DNA of 64,000 bases from Pseudomonas sp. Root71 (GTDB lineage Bacteria; Pseudomonadota; Gammaproteobacteria; Pseudomonadales; Pseudomonadaceae). Location: the NCBI RefSeq assembly GCF_001429045.1, contig NZ_LMHY01000028.1, forward strand, positions 268,070 to 332,069, read 5' to 3'. Below, in pieces: positions 34,414 through 42,973 of the stretch (its first letter is position 1; every line of letters starts with the position of its first letter). The notes under the pieces are model-generated. The model had not been told where the DNA came from. It saw only the letters and a list, made by a program, of their open reading frames with translations, and did not search any database. A program made the translations under genes and the position numbers.

Positions 34414-35634
34414 ATGTCGACCACCACCCTCAGTTCACCGTCACCCACCGCTTCGGTGGCCAGCCAGGCCAGCCCGCTGGTCATGCGCGTCATCGGCGCC
34501 TGCGCGCTGGCGCACCTGATCAACGACCTGATCCAGGCCGTGCTGCCGTCGATCTATCCGATGCTCAAGGCCAGCTATGGCCTGAGCTTCACCCAGGTCG
34601 GCCTGATAACCCTGACCTTCCAGCTCACCGCTTCACTGCTGCAACCCTGGATCGGTTTCTACACCGACCGCCATCCCAAGCCGTGGCTGCTGCCGGCCGG
34701 CATGGTCTGCACCCTGATCGGTATTCTGATGCTGTCGATGGTCGGCAGCTTCCCGGCGATTCTCGTGGCCTCGGCGCTGGTAGGGGTTGGCTCGTCGACC
34801 TTTCACCCGGAGACCTCGAGGGTGGCGCGGCTGGCCTCGGGCGGTCGTTACGGCCTGGCGCAATCGACCTTTCAGGTCGGTGGCAATGCCGGTAGCGCCT
34901 TCGGCCCGTTGCTGGCCGCCGCGATCATCATTCCCTACGGCCAGGGCAACGTCGCCTGGTTCGGCCTGTTCGCGGTGTTCGCCATCCTCGTGCAATACGG
35001 CCTGAGCCGCTGGTACCGCAATCACCTGAACCTGTTCAAGCTCAAGCAAGGCAGCAAGGCCACCCACGGCCTGTCGAAACGGCGGGTGACCTTCGCCCTG
35101 GTGGTGCTGGCGCTGCTGGTGTTCTCCAAATACTTCTACATGGCCAGCTTCACCAGTTACTTCACCTTCTACCTGATCGAGAAATTCGACCTGTCGGTGG
35201 CCAGTTCGCAGCTGTACCTGTTCCTGTTTCTTGGCGCTGTCGCAGCAGGCACCTTCTTTGGCGGCCCGATCGGCGACCGGATCGGCCGCAAGCAGGTGAT
35301 CTGGTTCTCCATCCTCGGCGCCGCGCCCTTCACCCTCGCCCTGCCCTACGTCGACCTGTTCTGGACGGGCGTGCTGAGCATGATCATCGGCTTCATCCTC
35401 GCCTCGGCATTCTCGGCCATCGTGGTCTTCGCCCAGGAACTGGTGCCCGGCAACGTCGGCATGATCGCCGGGGTGTTCTTCGGCCTGATGTTCGGTTTCG
35501 GCGGGATCGGTGCCGCGCTGCTGGGGCACCTGGCGGATATCCATGGCATCGAATATGTCTACACCTTGTGTTCGTTCCTGCCGTTGCTGGGAATTTTGAC
35601 GATCCTGTTGCCTTCGACCCGGAGTGCTCGCTGA
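34414..35634 (+). CDS. MFS efflux transporter, fosmidomycin resistance (Fsr) type
   Basis: 406-aa twelve-helix drug:proton antiporter. The Fsr branch is recognisable from VIGACALAHLINDLIQAVLPSIYPML in TM1, FTQVGLITLTFQLTASLLQPWIG in TM2, TFHPETSRVARLASGGRYGLAQSTFQVGGNAGSAFGPLLAAA in TM4-5 and FGGPIGDRIGRKQVIWFSILGAAP between TM7 and TM8. E. coli Fsr exports fosmidomycin; substrates of pseudomonad homologues are not established. The start is set at MSTTTLSSPSP with a GGAAG-like site upstream. Probably controlled by the divergent AraC-type regulator. Confidence 0.9.
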   Translation: MSTTTLSSPSPTASVASQASPLVMRVIGACALAHLINDLIQAVLPSIYPMLKASYGLSFTQVGLITLTFQLTASLLQPWIGFYTDRHPKPWLLPAGMVCTLIGILMLSMVGSFPAILVASALVGVGSSTFHPETSRVARLASGGRYGLAQSTFQVGGNAGSAFGPLLAAAIIIPYGQGNVAWFGLFAVFAILVQYGLSRWYRNHLNLFKLKQGSKATHGLSKRRVTFALVVLALLVFSKYFYMASFTSYFTFYLIEKFDLSVASSQLYLFLFLGAVAAGTFFGGPIGDRIGRKQVIWFSILGAAPFTLALPYVDLFWTGVLSMIIGFILASAFSAIVVFAQELVPGNVGMIAGVFFGLMFGFGGIGAALLGHLADIHGIEYVYTLCSFLPLLGILTILLPSTRSAR

Positions 35635-35805
35635 AGGATTCAGCCGATCACTTTTGCTACCCACTCTGTAGCACTCGGTAACACCCGGCCCTGTTGCGGT
35701 GCGTCTTTTCAACGACGCGCCGCCACCCACCCTGCTCCACACGGGGCCACCCGCCATGGCGTACTTTGTGCATCCAATGGCCATCCTCTTCTGCCTGTAG
35801 CCGCC

Positions 35806-36630
35806 ATGCGCCCCAAGGAACTGAAACTCTGGACCACCGGTGTCGCCCACCTGCTCGACCTGCCTGCCGGGCATGGACGGCTGTCGGGGTTGAGCCATTG
35901 GCTTCGGCAAATCTGCCCGGTCGATCATTTCGTGTTGTTTGTCTACGAAGGCAATCACCGGCCACTGGCGTTGTTCGATACGTTCTCGGCGGACAAGCGG
36001 GCGGTGTATGTCGACGATTATCAGTGCGGGCCTTACCTGCTCGATCCGTTCTACCTGGCTTGTACACGCGGGCAGGCGCCGGGGCTGTGGCGTTTGCGCC
36101 AGTTCGCCCCCGACCACTTCTACCTCGGCGAGTACTTCCTGACCTATTACCAGCAGACGGGTCTGGCTGAAGAAGTGGCGTTTTTCGTCGACCTCGGTGG
36201 TGGTGCCACGGCGGTGTTGTCATTGATGCGATCGAGCGCCAGCTGTGCATTCAGCCGGGACGAAATGCAACTGGTCGAGTGTGCGCAAGCGGTGGTCGAA
36301 CAAGTCATCAATGAGGCCTGGCGCTTGCGTCAGGCCCAGCAACCGCGACCGGCACAGGACCTGGACTTCAAGATCCGCGAAGCCTTCGACCACTTCGGCG
36401 CGCACATCCTCACCGGGCGCGAGCAGGAAATCGTTCAACTGTTGCTGCGTGGCCACTCCAGCGCCTCGGTGGCCGAACAACTGAACATCAGCCCCGGCAC
36501 GGTGAAGATTCACCGCAAGAACATCTACGCCAAGCTGGGCATTGGCAGCCAGTCGGAGTTGCTGGGGTTGTTTATTCGGGAGTTGACGGAGGATCCGTTG
36601 CAGGCTCCCGGTTTCAAGCTGCAGGCCTGA
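35806..36630 (+). CDS. LuxR-family transcriptional regulator without a recognisable autoinducer domain
   Basis: 274 aa. The C-terminal ~65 residues form a GerE/LuxR HTH: LTGREQEIVQLLLRGHSSASVAEQLNISPGTVKIHRKNIYAKLGIGSQSELLGLFI. The N-terminal ~180 residues (GHGRLSGLSHWLRQICPVDHFVLFVYEG, then YLLDPFYLACTRGQAPGLWRLRQFAPDHFYLGEYFLTYYQQTGLAEEVAFFV) have the GAF-like look of pseudomonad LuxR solos of unknown ligand, not the acyl-homoserine-lactone domain. It is transcribed alone and is followed by a REP pair. Targets unknown. Confidence 0.88.
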   Translation: MRPKELKLWTTGVAHLLDLPAGHGRLSGLSHWLRQICPVDHFVLFVYEGNHRPLALFDTFSADKRAVYVDDYQCGPYLLDPFYLACTRGQAPGLWRLRQFAPDHFYLGEYFLTYYQQTGLAEEVAFFVDLGGGATAVLSLMRSSASCAFSRDEMQLVECAQAVVEQVINEAWRLRQAQQPRPAQDLDFKIREAFDHFGAHILTGREQEIVQLLLRGHSSASVAEQLNISPGTVKIHRKNIYAKLGIGSQSELLGLFIRELTEDPLQAPGFKLQA

Positions 36631-36653
36631 TGCCCGTTGGTATACGCATATCC

Positions 36654-36744
36654 TTGTGGGAGCGAGCTTGCTCGCGATAGCGGCAGCACATTCAACATTG
36701 ATGTGTCTGACACACCGCCATCGCGAGCAAGCTCGCTCCCACAG
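36654..36744. repeat. REP pair (BIME), GTGGGAGCGAGCTTGCTCGCG type
   Basis: TTGTGGGAGCGAGCTTGCTCG... inverted against ...CGAGCAAGCTCGCTCCCACAGG, spacer ~40 nt, downstream of the LuxR gene. Confidence 0.88.
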
Positions 36745-36771
36745 GTCTATTGGTGATCCGCAGATAAGCGG

Positions 36772-37134
36772 TTATTCAGGCGGATCGAGTTGATCCAGCA
36801 CGCGGTTTATGGCCAGTTCCCCCAGCATGATCACCTGCGCAATCCCGAGCAGCGCATTGCGGCTCGTTCCTTCCAGATGATCCACCAGATCGTTGGCCAT
36901 GACATTGGCCGACGCCAGCGATTCACAGGCGTGCACCAGCAAGGTTTCGGCACTGAGTTCGGGATTGACGATGAACATCGTGCTGGGTGTGCGCGGGGTG
37001 GCCATGATTGCAGGGCCGGGGTTTAGGTAATGATCGAGGGCGCGCTCGGCGGCTTCGTGGAGTTTTTTGGAGTCGAGGCTTTCGTATGGGGATGCTGGAT
37101 CGGTGTCCGGCGGGTTGGGTGTGACCTTGAACAT
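36772..37134 (-). CDS. DUF6124 (formerly DUF3077-like) family protein
   Basis: 120-aa small protein with the Pseudomonas family opening MFKVTPNPPDTDPASPYESLDSKKLHEAAERALDHYL, then a predicted two-helix C-terminal half (TLLVHACESLASANVMANDLVDHLEGTSRNALLGIAQVIMLGELAINRVLDQL). No membrane segment, no known activity. The start is preceded by GGAGAC, a good ribosome-binding site. The reading frame is also open 162 nt upstream through a hairpin-rich leader, but translation of that part is unlikely. Members of this family are usually multicopy in Pseudomonas; function unknown. Confidence 0.8.
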   Translation of the reverse strand: MFKVTPNPPDTDPASPYESLDSKKLHEAAERALDHYLNPGPAIMATPRTPSTMFIVNPELSAETLLVHACESLASANVMANDLVDHLEGTSRNALLGIAQVIMLGELAINRVLDQLDPPE

Positions 37135-37385
37135 GGCAAGTCTCCGTCTACGAGTTGGAGCTGCTCCATTCGGTTCCAAGCGAAGGGGTGGCAGCTGTAC
37201 GCAGGTTGGAACCCGGGGTAAACGGAACCCGGCAGACCCTAAGGTCTCCCGCGCACAGCCGCCATTACGGAGTGCACACTTGAAGGTGCGCAGCATATGT
37301 TAAGCGGCACGCCTTGTGCCGTTTACTCCTCGGGGTTCCAAGCCCGGTCGCTGAATTGGCAGCGACCCGGGAACGATAAAACCCA
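37135..37385 (-). ncRNA. Candidate structured leader RNA upstream of the DUF6124 gene
   Basis: On the minus strand a ~250-nt untranslated stretch contains a row of perfect hairpins: GGTCGCTG/CAGCGACC at 37346-37367, CGGCAC/GTGCCG at 37305-37321, AGACC/GGTCT at 37234-37247, and TGGAGCTGCTCCA at 37156-37168. GGTTCC or GGAACC recurs four to five times along it. Such order suggests a cis-regulatory RNA or a conserved repeat unit preceding the gene. No known riboswitch family recognised. Confidence 0.45.
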
Positions 37386-37711
37386 GCCCCAAGGCGCACA
37401 AGCCGGCGGATTCTGGCGTACCTGTAGGCAACGACGCAAGGCGTTGTAGCTTTCATGAAGTAACGCTGACAGCGATTAAACACGTATATCCAACCGAAAA
37501 TTTACGCAGGCTACTCGCGTTGAATTTCTTAGGAAGCCAGAGGAAATGTCTGACGTATTTTTAAGGTTGGCGACCGGAAGCACGAGGGTTAACTTTGCAG
37601 CCCTAAACAGAGACGAGAGATTCTTCGCCTGATGCAGGCGCTCTCTCAGACATTGAGGGTGAAACGATTGCATGAGCAGGACACTAGTCGACAAAGCTAA
37701 TTGCCCCAACA
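37386..37711. other. Intergenic region before the toxin-antitoxin operon
   Basis: About 325 nt, more A/T-rich than flanking genes from about 37470 on. It presumably holds the promoter of the DUF6124 leader (minus strand) and lies upstream of the Xre-RES operator. No coding gene is supported: short frames lack family similarity I can recognise. Confidence 0.45.
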
Positions 37712-37746
37712 GCGACATTTGGCGTTATGATCGCGTCAAATGTCGC
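37712..37746. promoter_or_regulatory. Palindromic operator/promoter of the Xre-RES operon
   Basis: Perfect 10-bp inverted repeat GCGACATTTG / CAAATGTCGC with a 15-nt spacer that contains TTATGAT, a plausible -10 hexamer. It ends one base before an ATG and 15 nt before the chosen antitoxin start. Autoregulation by the Xre-type antitoxin is the expected use. Confidence 0.7.
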
Positions 37747-37761
37747 ATGGAGATATTCGGT

Positions 37762-38247
37762 ATGCCCGCCGTCAAATCCAAAGGAAGAACAGTCGTCACG
37801 ACGGAGACAAAACCTGTCACCCGAAAGCCGACTGAGGTGCTGTTACATGGCCGCGAAGGTAATACGCGCATGATGATCATCCAATACACACAAGAAGGCT
37901 TTGATCTGAGCGACGTGAGGGAGATGCTTTCTACCTCCGAACTGTACATGGAGCACGGCCTTGTTGAGCGCATCACAGGGAAGTCCGTCAGGACTGTACA
38001 ACGCTTGGCAAAGGAGACAGAACCGGTGCGATTAAATCAGCAGCAAAGTACCGTCGCCTTTCAATATGCTCAGGCCTTGGAGCACGCCATCAACGTGTTC
38101 GGCAATCTACAGTTGGCTGAGAACTGGCTGAAGAAACCCTGCAAGTACCTGGAAGATCATATCCCGCTGGAACTGATCGACAACTCGCTTGGTTTCCAGG
38201 TGGTGGAGGATTATTTGACCCGGATTGAACACGGGGTTTATCAATGA
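37762..38247 (+). CDS. Xre/MbcA/ParS-type antitoxin (DUF2384) of an Xre-RES pair
   Basis: 161-aa antitoxin. The N-terminal half has an HTH-like helical part (YTQEGFDLSDVREMLSTSELYMEHGLVERITGKSVRTVQRLAKE); the C-terminal DUF2384 domain has the diagnostic order ALEHAINVFGNLQLAENWLKKPCKYL, then PLELIDNSLGFQVVEDYLTRIEHGVY. It binds the RES toxin and DNA. The start at MPAVKSKGRTVV is chosen because a GGAG site sits 9 nt before it and the palindromic operator ends just upstream; ATGs at 37747 and 37672 are less likely. It overlaps the toxin start by 4 nt (ATGA). Confidence 0.9.
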   Translation: MPAVKSKGRTVVTTETKPVTRKPTEVLLHGREGNTRMMIIQYTQEGFDLSDVREMLSTSELYMEHGLVERITGKSVRTVQRLAKETEPVRLNQQQSTVAFQYAQALEHAINVFGNLQLAENWLKKPCKYLEDHIPLELIDNSLGFQVVEDYLTRIEHGVYQ

Positions 38248-38732
38248 ATCCTTTACCGTGGGATGGGAAGTGGCACGCTTGGCGCCTTGACCGCGAGGTC
38301 TACAAGGACACGTGGAATAGTGGCTTGGGTGCTCAGCGATCCGGTGGCCGGTGGAACCCTCCCGGTCGCCGGGTTATTTACGCTTCGGCCGACCCGGCCA
38401 CCGCCATTTTGGAAGTCGCAACCCACGCTGGTTTCGATACGCTCGATACGGTGCCCCACGTGCTCACGTGTTTCGAAGTACTGGATTCCAACTTCATAAA
38501 AGTTGTTCAAGCCGAAGACGTGCCAAACCCGAACTGGCTCATCCCGTCTGAGCTCTCGCCCAATCAGCAGCACTTTGCCGATGAGTTACTTTCCGAACAT
38601 CCTTTCGTGCTTATCCCGTCCGCAGTTTCCCGCCATTCGTGGAACCTGCTAGTGAGTTGTGACTTGGCTGCGGATCAGTTCAAGCTTGTTTCGCAGGAGC
38701 GTTTTGGGCTGGACACTCGGTTGCTCAAATAA
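38244..38732 (+). CDS. RES-domain toxin (NAD+-degrading family)
   Basis: 162-aa toxin with a complete RES domain: WHAWRLDREVYKDTWNSGLGAQRSGGRWNPPGRRVIYASADPATAILEVATH, containing the Arg, the S-G-GRWNPPG segment and the Tyr-Ala-Ser run that give the fold its name, and a later serine in SAVSRHSWNLLVSCD. RES toxins of characterised Xre-RES pairs deplete NAD+ and stop growth. The start codon overlaps the antitoxin stop (ATGA), so synthesis is coupled. No sign of truncation. Confidence 0.92.
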   Translation: MNPLPWDGKWHAWRLDREVYKDTWNSGLGAQRSGGRWNPPGRRVIYASADPATAILEVATHAGFDTLDTVPHVLTCFEVLDSNFIKVVQAEDVPNPNWLIPSELSPNQQHFADELLSEHPFVLIPSAVSRHSWNLLVSCDLAADQFKLVSQERFGLDTRLLK

Positions 38733-38897
38733 ATGTAAGGGTGAATGCCGCCAGCCGTGTGTGATCTCTACGCCCCACACCTACTGAAAACTTGAAACGC
38801 CCCCCTCCTATCCCCCAAGGGATATATACACCGCAAAACCCCGATTGCTAGTTTGGCCCCCGACGCACTGATTCATCACTGCAAGGGAGCCCGCCTC

Positions 38898-40013
38898 GTG
38901 AACAACACCCCGCCAAGCGATATCGAATTCTGCAATGTGGTCAAACGCTATGGCGAGGTGCAGGCCGTCAGCGGTCTGGATTTCGCGGTGCGGCGTGGCT
39001 CGTTTCATTCCTTTCTCGGCGGTTCTGGCTGCGGCAAGACCACCACCCTGCGCATGATCGCCGGTTTCGAGCAGCCCACCAGCGGCGAGGTCCGTCTGGC
39101 CGGTAAAAGCGTGGCCGGTGTGCCGGCGTTCGAGCGGCCGGTGAACATGGTGTTCCAGCATTACGCGCTGTTCCCGCATCTGACCGTGGCGCAGAACATT
39201 GCCTACGGACTGCGTTATCGCACCCCACGCCCGGACAAAAAACAGCAACTGCGCATGGCCGATGAGGCGCTGGAGATGGTGCGCCTGAGCGGCTTCGGCC
39301 AGCGCAAACCGAGTGAGTTGTCCGGCGGTCAGCAACAGCGTGTCGCCCTCGCCCGCGCCTTGGTCAACAAGCCGACGGTGTTGCTGCTCGACGAGCCGCT
39401 GGCGGCGCTGGACCGCAAGCTGCGCAAGGAGATGCAATCGGAACTGCTGCGTTTGCAGCGCGAGGTCGGCATCACCTTCGTGCTGGTCACCCATGACCAG
39501 GAGGAAGCCCTGTCGATGAGCGACAGCATCAGCGTGATGTACAACGGCTCGATCATCCAGACCGCCACCCCGGAACAACTCTACGAAGCCCCGGCCAGCC
39601 GTTACGTGGCCGACTTTATCGGTGAGTCCAACCTGTTCGACGGCACTGTGCGCCAGCTCAACGGCAACTCGGTGGTACTGCGTACCGAGCAGGGTCTGGA
39701 GCTGACCAGCCCCCTCACCCCCACTGGCAAGGGCCTGAGCGCCAACGCCGCCGGTTGCATTGCGGTGCGGCCGGAGCTGATCAGCATCGCCGGAGCCAAC
39801 GCCGAGATGGCCCGGGAAGTGAAGCTGCAAGGCTGCGTCGAGGACCGCATCTACCTGGGCAATTCCACCGAATACCGCGTGCGCACCCAGGCCTTCGGCG
39901 TGGTCTGCGTGCGGGTGCCGCGCCAGCAGGATCATGGCGCCAATGCATTCGAACACGGCGCGCCAGTGCGCGTCGGCTGGGATCACGCCAATGGCCTGGC
40001 CATGGCGTTGTAA
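38898..40013 (+). CDS. ABC transporter ATP-binding protein, polyamine type (PotA/YdcT-like)
   Basis: 371-aa importer ATPase. Walker A GGSGCGKTTTLRM, Q-loop region FQHYALFPHLTVAQNIAYGL, signature LSGGQQQRVALARAL, Walker B VLLLDEPLAALD and switch His in LVTHDQEEAL, followed by a C-terminal TOBE domain (~265-371, IAVRPELISI). It powers uptake of spermidine/putrescine-like substrates with the next three genes. The start is a GTG with GGGAG 8 nt upstream (NNTPPSDIEFCNVVKRYGEV); a longer frame from a TTG is possible. First gene of a five-gene operon ending in an aldehyde dehydrogenase. Confidence 0.92.
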   Translation: MNNTPPSDIEFCNVVKRYGEVQAVSGLDFAVRRGSFHSFLGGSGCGKTTTLRMIAGFEQPTSGEVRLAGKSVAGVPAFERPVNMVFQHYALFPHLTVAQNIAYGLRYRTPRPDKKQQLRMADEALEMVRLSGFGQRKPSELSGGQQQRVALARALVNKPTVLLLDEPLAALDRKLRKEMQSELLRLQREVGITFVLVTHDQEEALSMSDSISVMYNGSIIQTATPEQLYEAPASRYVADFIGESNLFDGTVRQLNGNSVVLRTEQGLELTSPLTPTGKGLSANAAGCIAVRPELISIAGANAEMAREVKLQGCVEDRIYLGNSTEYRVRTQAFGVVCVRVPRQQDHGANAFEHGAPVRVGWDHANGLAMAL

Positions 40014-40052
40014 ATCATCGATTCGTTTCATCAACCGGATGTGGAGCGTGCT

Positions 40053-41195
40053 ATGGACCAGAAGACTTTTATAAAAACCCTGCGCAGCTGGCAGAACGGC
40101 TCGATCAGCCGCCGCGAGTTCCTTGGCCGCACGGGCCTTGGCATCGCCGCCGCCGTGGTCGCGACCAACATGCCCGGCCTTTTGACCTCCACCGCCGAGG
40201 CCGCCGAACAGGCCAAGCTGGGGGATCGCCTGTCGCTGGCGACCTGGCCGAACTACCACAGCCAGGAAAACCTCGACACCTTCGGCAAGACCACCGGTGC
40301 CCGGGTGTCGATGAGCGTGTTCGGTTCCAACGAAGAAATGCTCGCCAAATTGCAGGCTGGCGGCAGTGGCTGGGACGTGCTGGTGCCGACCAACTACACC
40401 ATCAGCACCTACGTCGGCCTGGGGCTGATCGAGCCGCTGGACCTGTCGCGCATTCCCAACTTCGATGCCTCGGCGTTCCAGCAGAAGTTCATGGCCCAGG
40501 GCACGGTGGATGGCAAGGTCTACGCGGTGCCGAAAAACTGGGGCACTACCGGCATGCTCTACGACACCGGCAAGCTGAAAAATGGCCCCGCCAGCTGGAA
40601 GGAATTCTGGGCCGCCGCCCAAGGCCCGGCCAGCGGCCGCACGATGGTCCACGACTACCAGTTGACCGCCATCGGCAACGCGCTGAAAAGCTTCGGCTAC
40701 AGCTTCAACTCCCTGGACCCGAAAGAACTGGCCGACGCGGAAAAACTGCTGATCGAGGTCAAGCCGCACCTGTTCGCCATCAACTCCGACATTCAGCCAT
40801 CGATGCGCAGCGGCGATGCCTGGCTGGCGATGTCCTGGACCGGGGACGCCTCGCAACTGCACCGCGACAACGCGCAAATGCAGTTCGAACTGGGCAAGGA
40901 AGGTGGCGAGTTGTGGAGCGACTTCTTCGCCATCCCCAAAAGCTCGGAGCACAAGGACGCCGCCTACGCCTTCATCAACTACTTGCTCGACCCGCAGCAC
41001 AACAAGCTCGAAGTGCTAAGCCACGGTTACCCGAGTGGCGACAAGCGTGTCGACGCGCTGCTGCCGGTGGCGATGCTCGACGATCCGATCATGTACCCGG
41101 CCGCCGAGGCCCTGAGCCCGCTGGAGTTCGGTGCCGCCGCGACGCTGACCAGCCCGGCCCGCGCCGAGCTGATGGCGCGTTTCAAGTCCGCCTGA
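40053..41195 (+). CDS. ABC transporter substrate-binding protein with Tat signal (PotD/YdcS-like)
   Basis: 380-aa periplasmic binding protein. The N-terminus carries a twin-arginine motif SISRREFLGRTGLGIAAAVV with cleavage near TAEAAEQ, so the protein is exported folded. Mature part: polyamine-binding fold with LATWPNYHSQENLDTFGKTTG, the WDVLVPTNYTISTY strand-turn, AVPKNWGTTGMLYD and WLAMSWTGDASQL, where acidic and aromatic residues line the ligand site in relatives. The ATG at MDQKTFIKTL is preferred (GGAG 7 nt upstream) over a GTG 12 nt earlier. Second gene of the operon. Confidence 0.9.
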   Translation: MDQKTFIKTLRSWQNGSISRREFLGRTGLGIAAAVVATNMPGLLTSTAEAAEQAKLGDRLSLATWPNYHSQENLDTFGKTTGARVSMSVFGSNEEMLAKLQAGGSGWDVLVPTNYTISTYVGLGLIEPLDLSRIPNFDASAFQQKFMAQGTVDGKVYAVPKNWGTTGMLYDTGKLKNGPASWKEFWAAAQGPASGRTMVHDYQLTAIGNALKSFGYSFNSLDPKELADAEKLLIEVKPHLFAINSDIQPSMRSGDAWLAMSWTGDASQLHRDNAQMQFELGKEGGELWSDFFAIPKSSEHKDAAYAFINYLLDPQHNKLEVLSHGYPSGDKRVDALLPVAMLDDPIMYPAAEALSPLEFGAAATLTSPARAELMARFKSA

Positions 41196-41226
41196 TCGCC
41201 TGACCATGGCCAATGAGGAGTCACCC

Positions 41227-42144
41227 ATGAATGCCGCCGCCCACCCGCAAACGGTGCAGTCGGGCCATGCCCTGTCGGTCGAGGTTCGCCAACGGCGCAG
41301 CCTCGGCCGGCGCATCACCCTGCTGATGCTCTTGCCTTCGACCCTGTGGTTCCTGCTGCTGTTGTTGATGCCGCTGGTGATCATCCTGGTCTTCAGTTTC
41401 GGCGAGCGCAGCGCCGTGGGCGGTTACGCCGGTGGCTTCACCCTGGCCAACTACCTGAACCTCGGTTCTCGCGGCGCGGCGTTCAGCAATACGCTGATGT
41501 TGGCGCCGCTGGGCACCCTGGTGTGCCTGGTGGCGGCTTATCCGCTGGCGTACTTCCTTGCGGTCAAGGTCACGAGGAACCGCTCGCTGTTGCTGACCCT
41601 GGTGATCGTGCCGTTCTGGACCAGTTTCCTGATCCGCACCTACGCGTGGATTTTCATCCTCAGCGGCAAGGGTATTCCGGCGCTGCTGGCCAGCCTGGGT
41701 CTCGAGGATGTGCGGCTGATCAACACGCCGTGGGCGGTGCTGATCGGCATCGTCTACGGCTACCTGCCGCTGATGGTGTTCCCGATCTACGTCAGCCTGG
41801 AAAAGCTCGACAAGCGCCTGCTCGAAGCCTCGGCGGACCTCGGCGCCAGCGCCTTCGAAAGCTTCCGTCGGATCACCCTGCCGCTGTCCGCGCCAGGGAT
41901 CATCACCGGGGTGATGCTGGTGTTCATCCTGCTGATGGGCGAGTTCCTGATCCCGGCGATTCTCGGCGGCGGCAAGGTGTTCTTTGTCGGCAACGCGCTG
42001 GTCGATCTGTTCCTGCAATCGCGCAACTGGCCGTTCGGCAGTGCGCTGGCCATGACGTTGGTGGCGATGATGCTGCTGATCATCGGCGTGTATCTGAAAC
42101 TGGTGGCGCGCCATGGCGGCCGCCCTGCCGACGGAGGCCTGTGA
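41227..42144 (+). CDS. ABC transporter permease, PotB/YdcU type
   Basis: 305-aa inner-membrane permease with six predicted helices and the BPD_transp_1 fold. The EAA loop that docks with the ATPase is LLEASADLGASAFESFRRITLPLSAPGIITG. The start at MNAAAHPQTV has GAGGAG about 7 nt upstream and is preferred to an ATG 21 nt earlier. Third gene of the operon; its stop is one base before the next start. Confidence 0.9.
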   Translation: MNAAAHPQTVQSGHALSVEVRQRRSLGRRITLLMLLPSTLWFLLLLLMPLVIILVFSFGERSAVGGYAGGFTLANYLNLGSRGAAFSNTLMLAPLGTLVCLVAAYPLAYFLAVKVTRNRSLLLTLVIVPFWTSFLIRTYAWIFILSGKGIPALLASLGLEDVRLINTPWAVLIGIVYGYLPLMVFPIYVSLEKLDKRLLEASADLGASAFESFRRITLPLSAPGIITGVMLVFILLMGEFLIPAILGGGKVFFVGNALVDLFLQSRNWPFGSALAMTLVAMMLLIIGVYLKLVARHGGRPADGGL

Positions 42145-42145
42145 C

Positions 42146-42973
42146 ATGTGGTTGCGCAGCTATTCGACCTCGCTGTACCTGTTTCTCTACGCGCCGATTG
42201 CCTTGATCGTGCTGTTCAGCTTCAACGCCGGGCGCAGTGGCCTGGCGTTCCAGTGCTGCTCGGTGCAATGGTTCGGCACCGCGTTCGGCAACCCGTTCAT
42301 CATGGAAGCCCTGGGCAACAGCGCGCTGATCGCGTTGAGTTCAGCGGTGATCGCCACGCTGTTCGGCACCCTGGCGGTGTTCGGCTTGCAGCGCTGCGGT
42401 GCCAAGGTACGCCTGCTGTTCGATGCCCTGACCTACTGCGCGATCATCGTGCCGGGCATCGTCATCGGCATCTCGACACTGATCGCCTTCATCAGCCTGT
42501 TCGACCTGATCAACCCGTTGTTGGCGAGTTGGCTGCCGACGGTGCCGAAGTTGAACATGGGGTTCTTTACGGTGATCGCCGCGCATTCGCTGTTCACCAT
42601 GGCCCTGGTGATGGTGATCGTGCGCAGCCGTGTCGATTCCCTGGACAAGGCCTTGCTGGAAGCCTCGGCGGACCTGTACGCGCCACCGATGGACACCTTC
42701 TGGCGGGTGACTCTGCCGCAGATCAGTCCGGCGATCATGGCCGGCTTCCTGCTGGCGTTCACCTTCAGCTTCGACGATTTCATCATCGCGTTCTTCGTCG
42801 CCGGTTCCGAAACGACGCTGCCGATCTACATCTTTTCCTCCATCCGCCGCGGCGTGACGCCAGAGATCAACGCCATTTCCACGGTGATCATCTGTGTGTC
42901 GCTGGCCCTGCTGTTCACTTCCCGCCATCTGCAAAATCGCCGCACCGGCGTCCAGGAGTCGCACCATGCGTGA
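42146..42973 (+). CDS. ABC transporter permease, PotC/YdcV type
   Basis: 275-aa permease with six helices and the EAA loop LLEASADLYAPPMDTFWRVTLPQISPAIMAG. The GAxFDDFIIAFFVAG-type last helices (TFSFDDFIIAFFVAGSETTLPIYIFS) are typical of PotC relatives. GGAGG precedes the start inside the end of the previous gene, and the 3' end overlaps the aldehyde dehydrogenase start by 8 nt, so translation of the operon is tightly coupled. Confidence 0.9.
   Translation: MWLRSYSTSLYLFLYAPIALIVLFSFNAGRSGLAFQCCSVQWFGTAFGNPFIMEALGNSALIALSSAVIATLFGTLAVFGLQRCGAKVRLLFDALTYCAIIVPGIVIGISTLIAFISLFDLINPLLASWLPTVPKLNMGFFTVIAAHSLFTMALVMVIVRSRVDSLDKALLEASADLYAPPMDTFWRVTLPQISPAIMAGFLLAFTFSFDDFIIAFFVAGSETTLPIYIFSSIRRGVTPEINAISTVIICVSLALLFTSRHLQNRRTGVQESHHA

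Noticed and set aside
37265..37483. 72-codon minus-strand ORF within the DUF6124 leader region
   Set aside because: It covers the hairpin series, is rich in Arg and Ala without domain features, and is better explained as structured non-coding leader.
38808..41000. A 730-codon open frame on the minus strand opposite the ABC ATPase and binding-protein genes
   Set aside because: High-GC codon use leaves long antisense frames open; the plus-strand genes have full families and motifs, the antisense frame has none.
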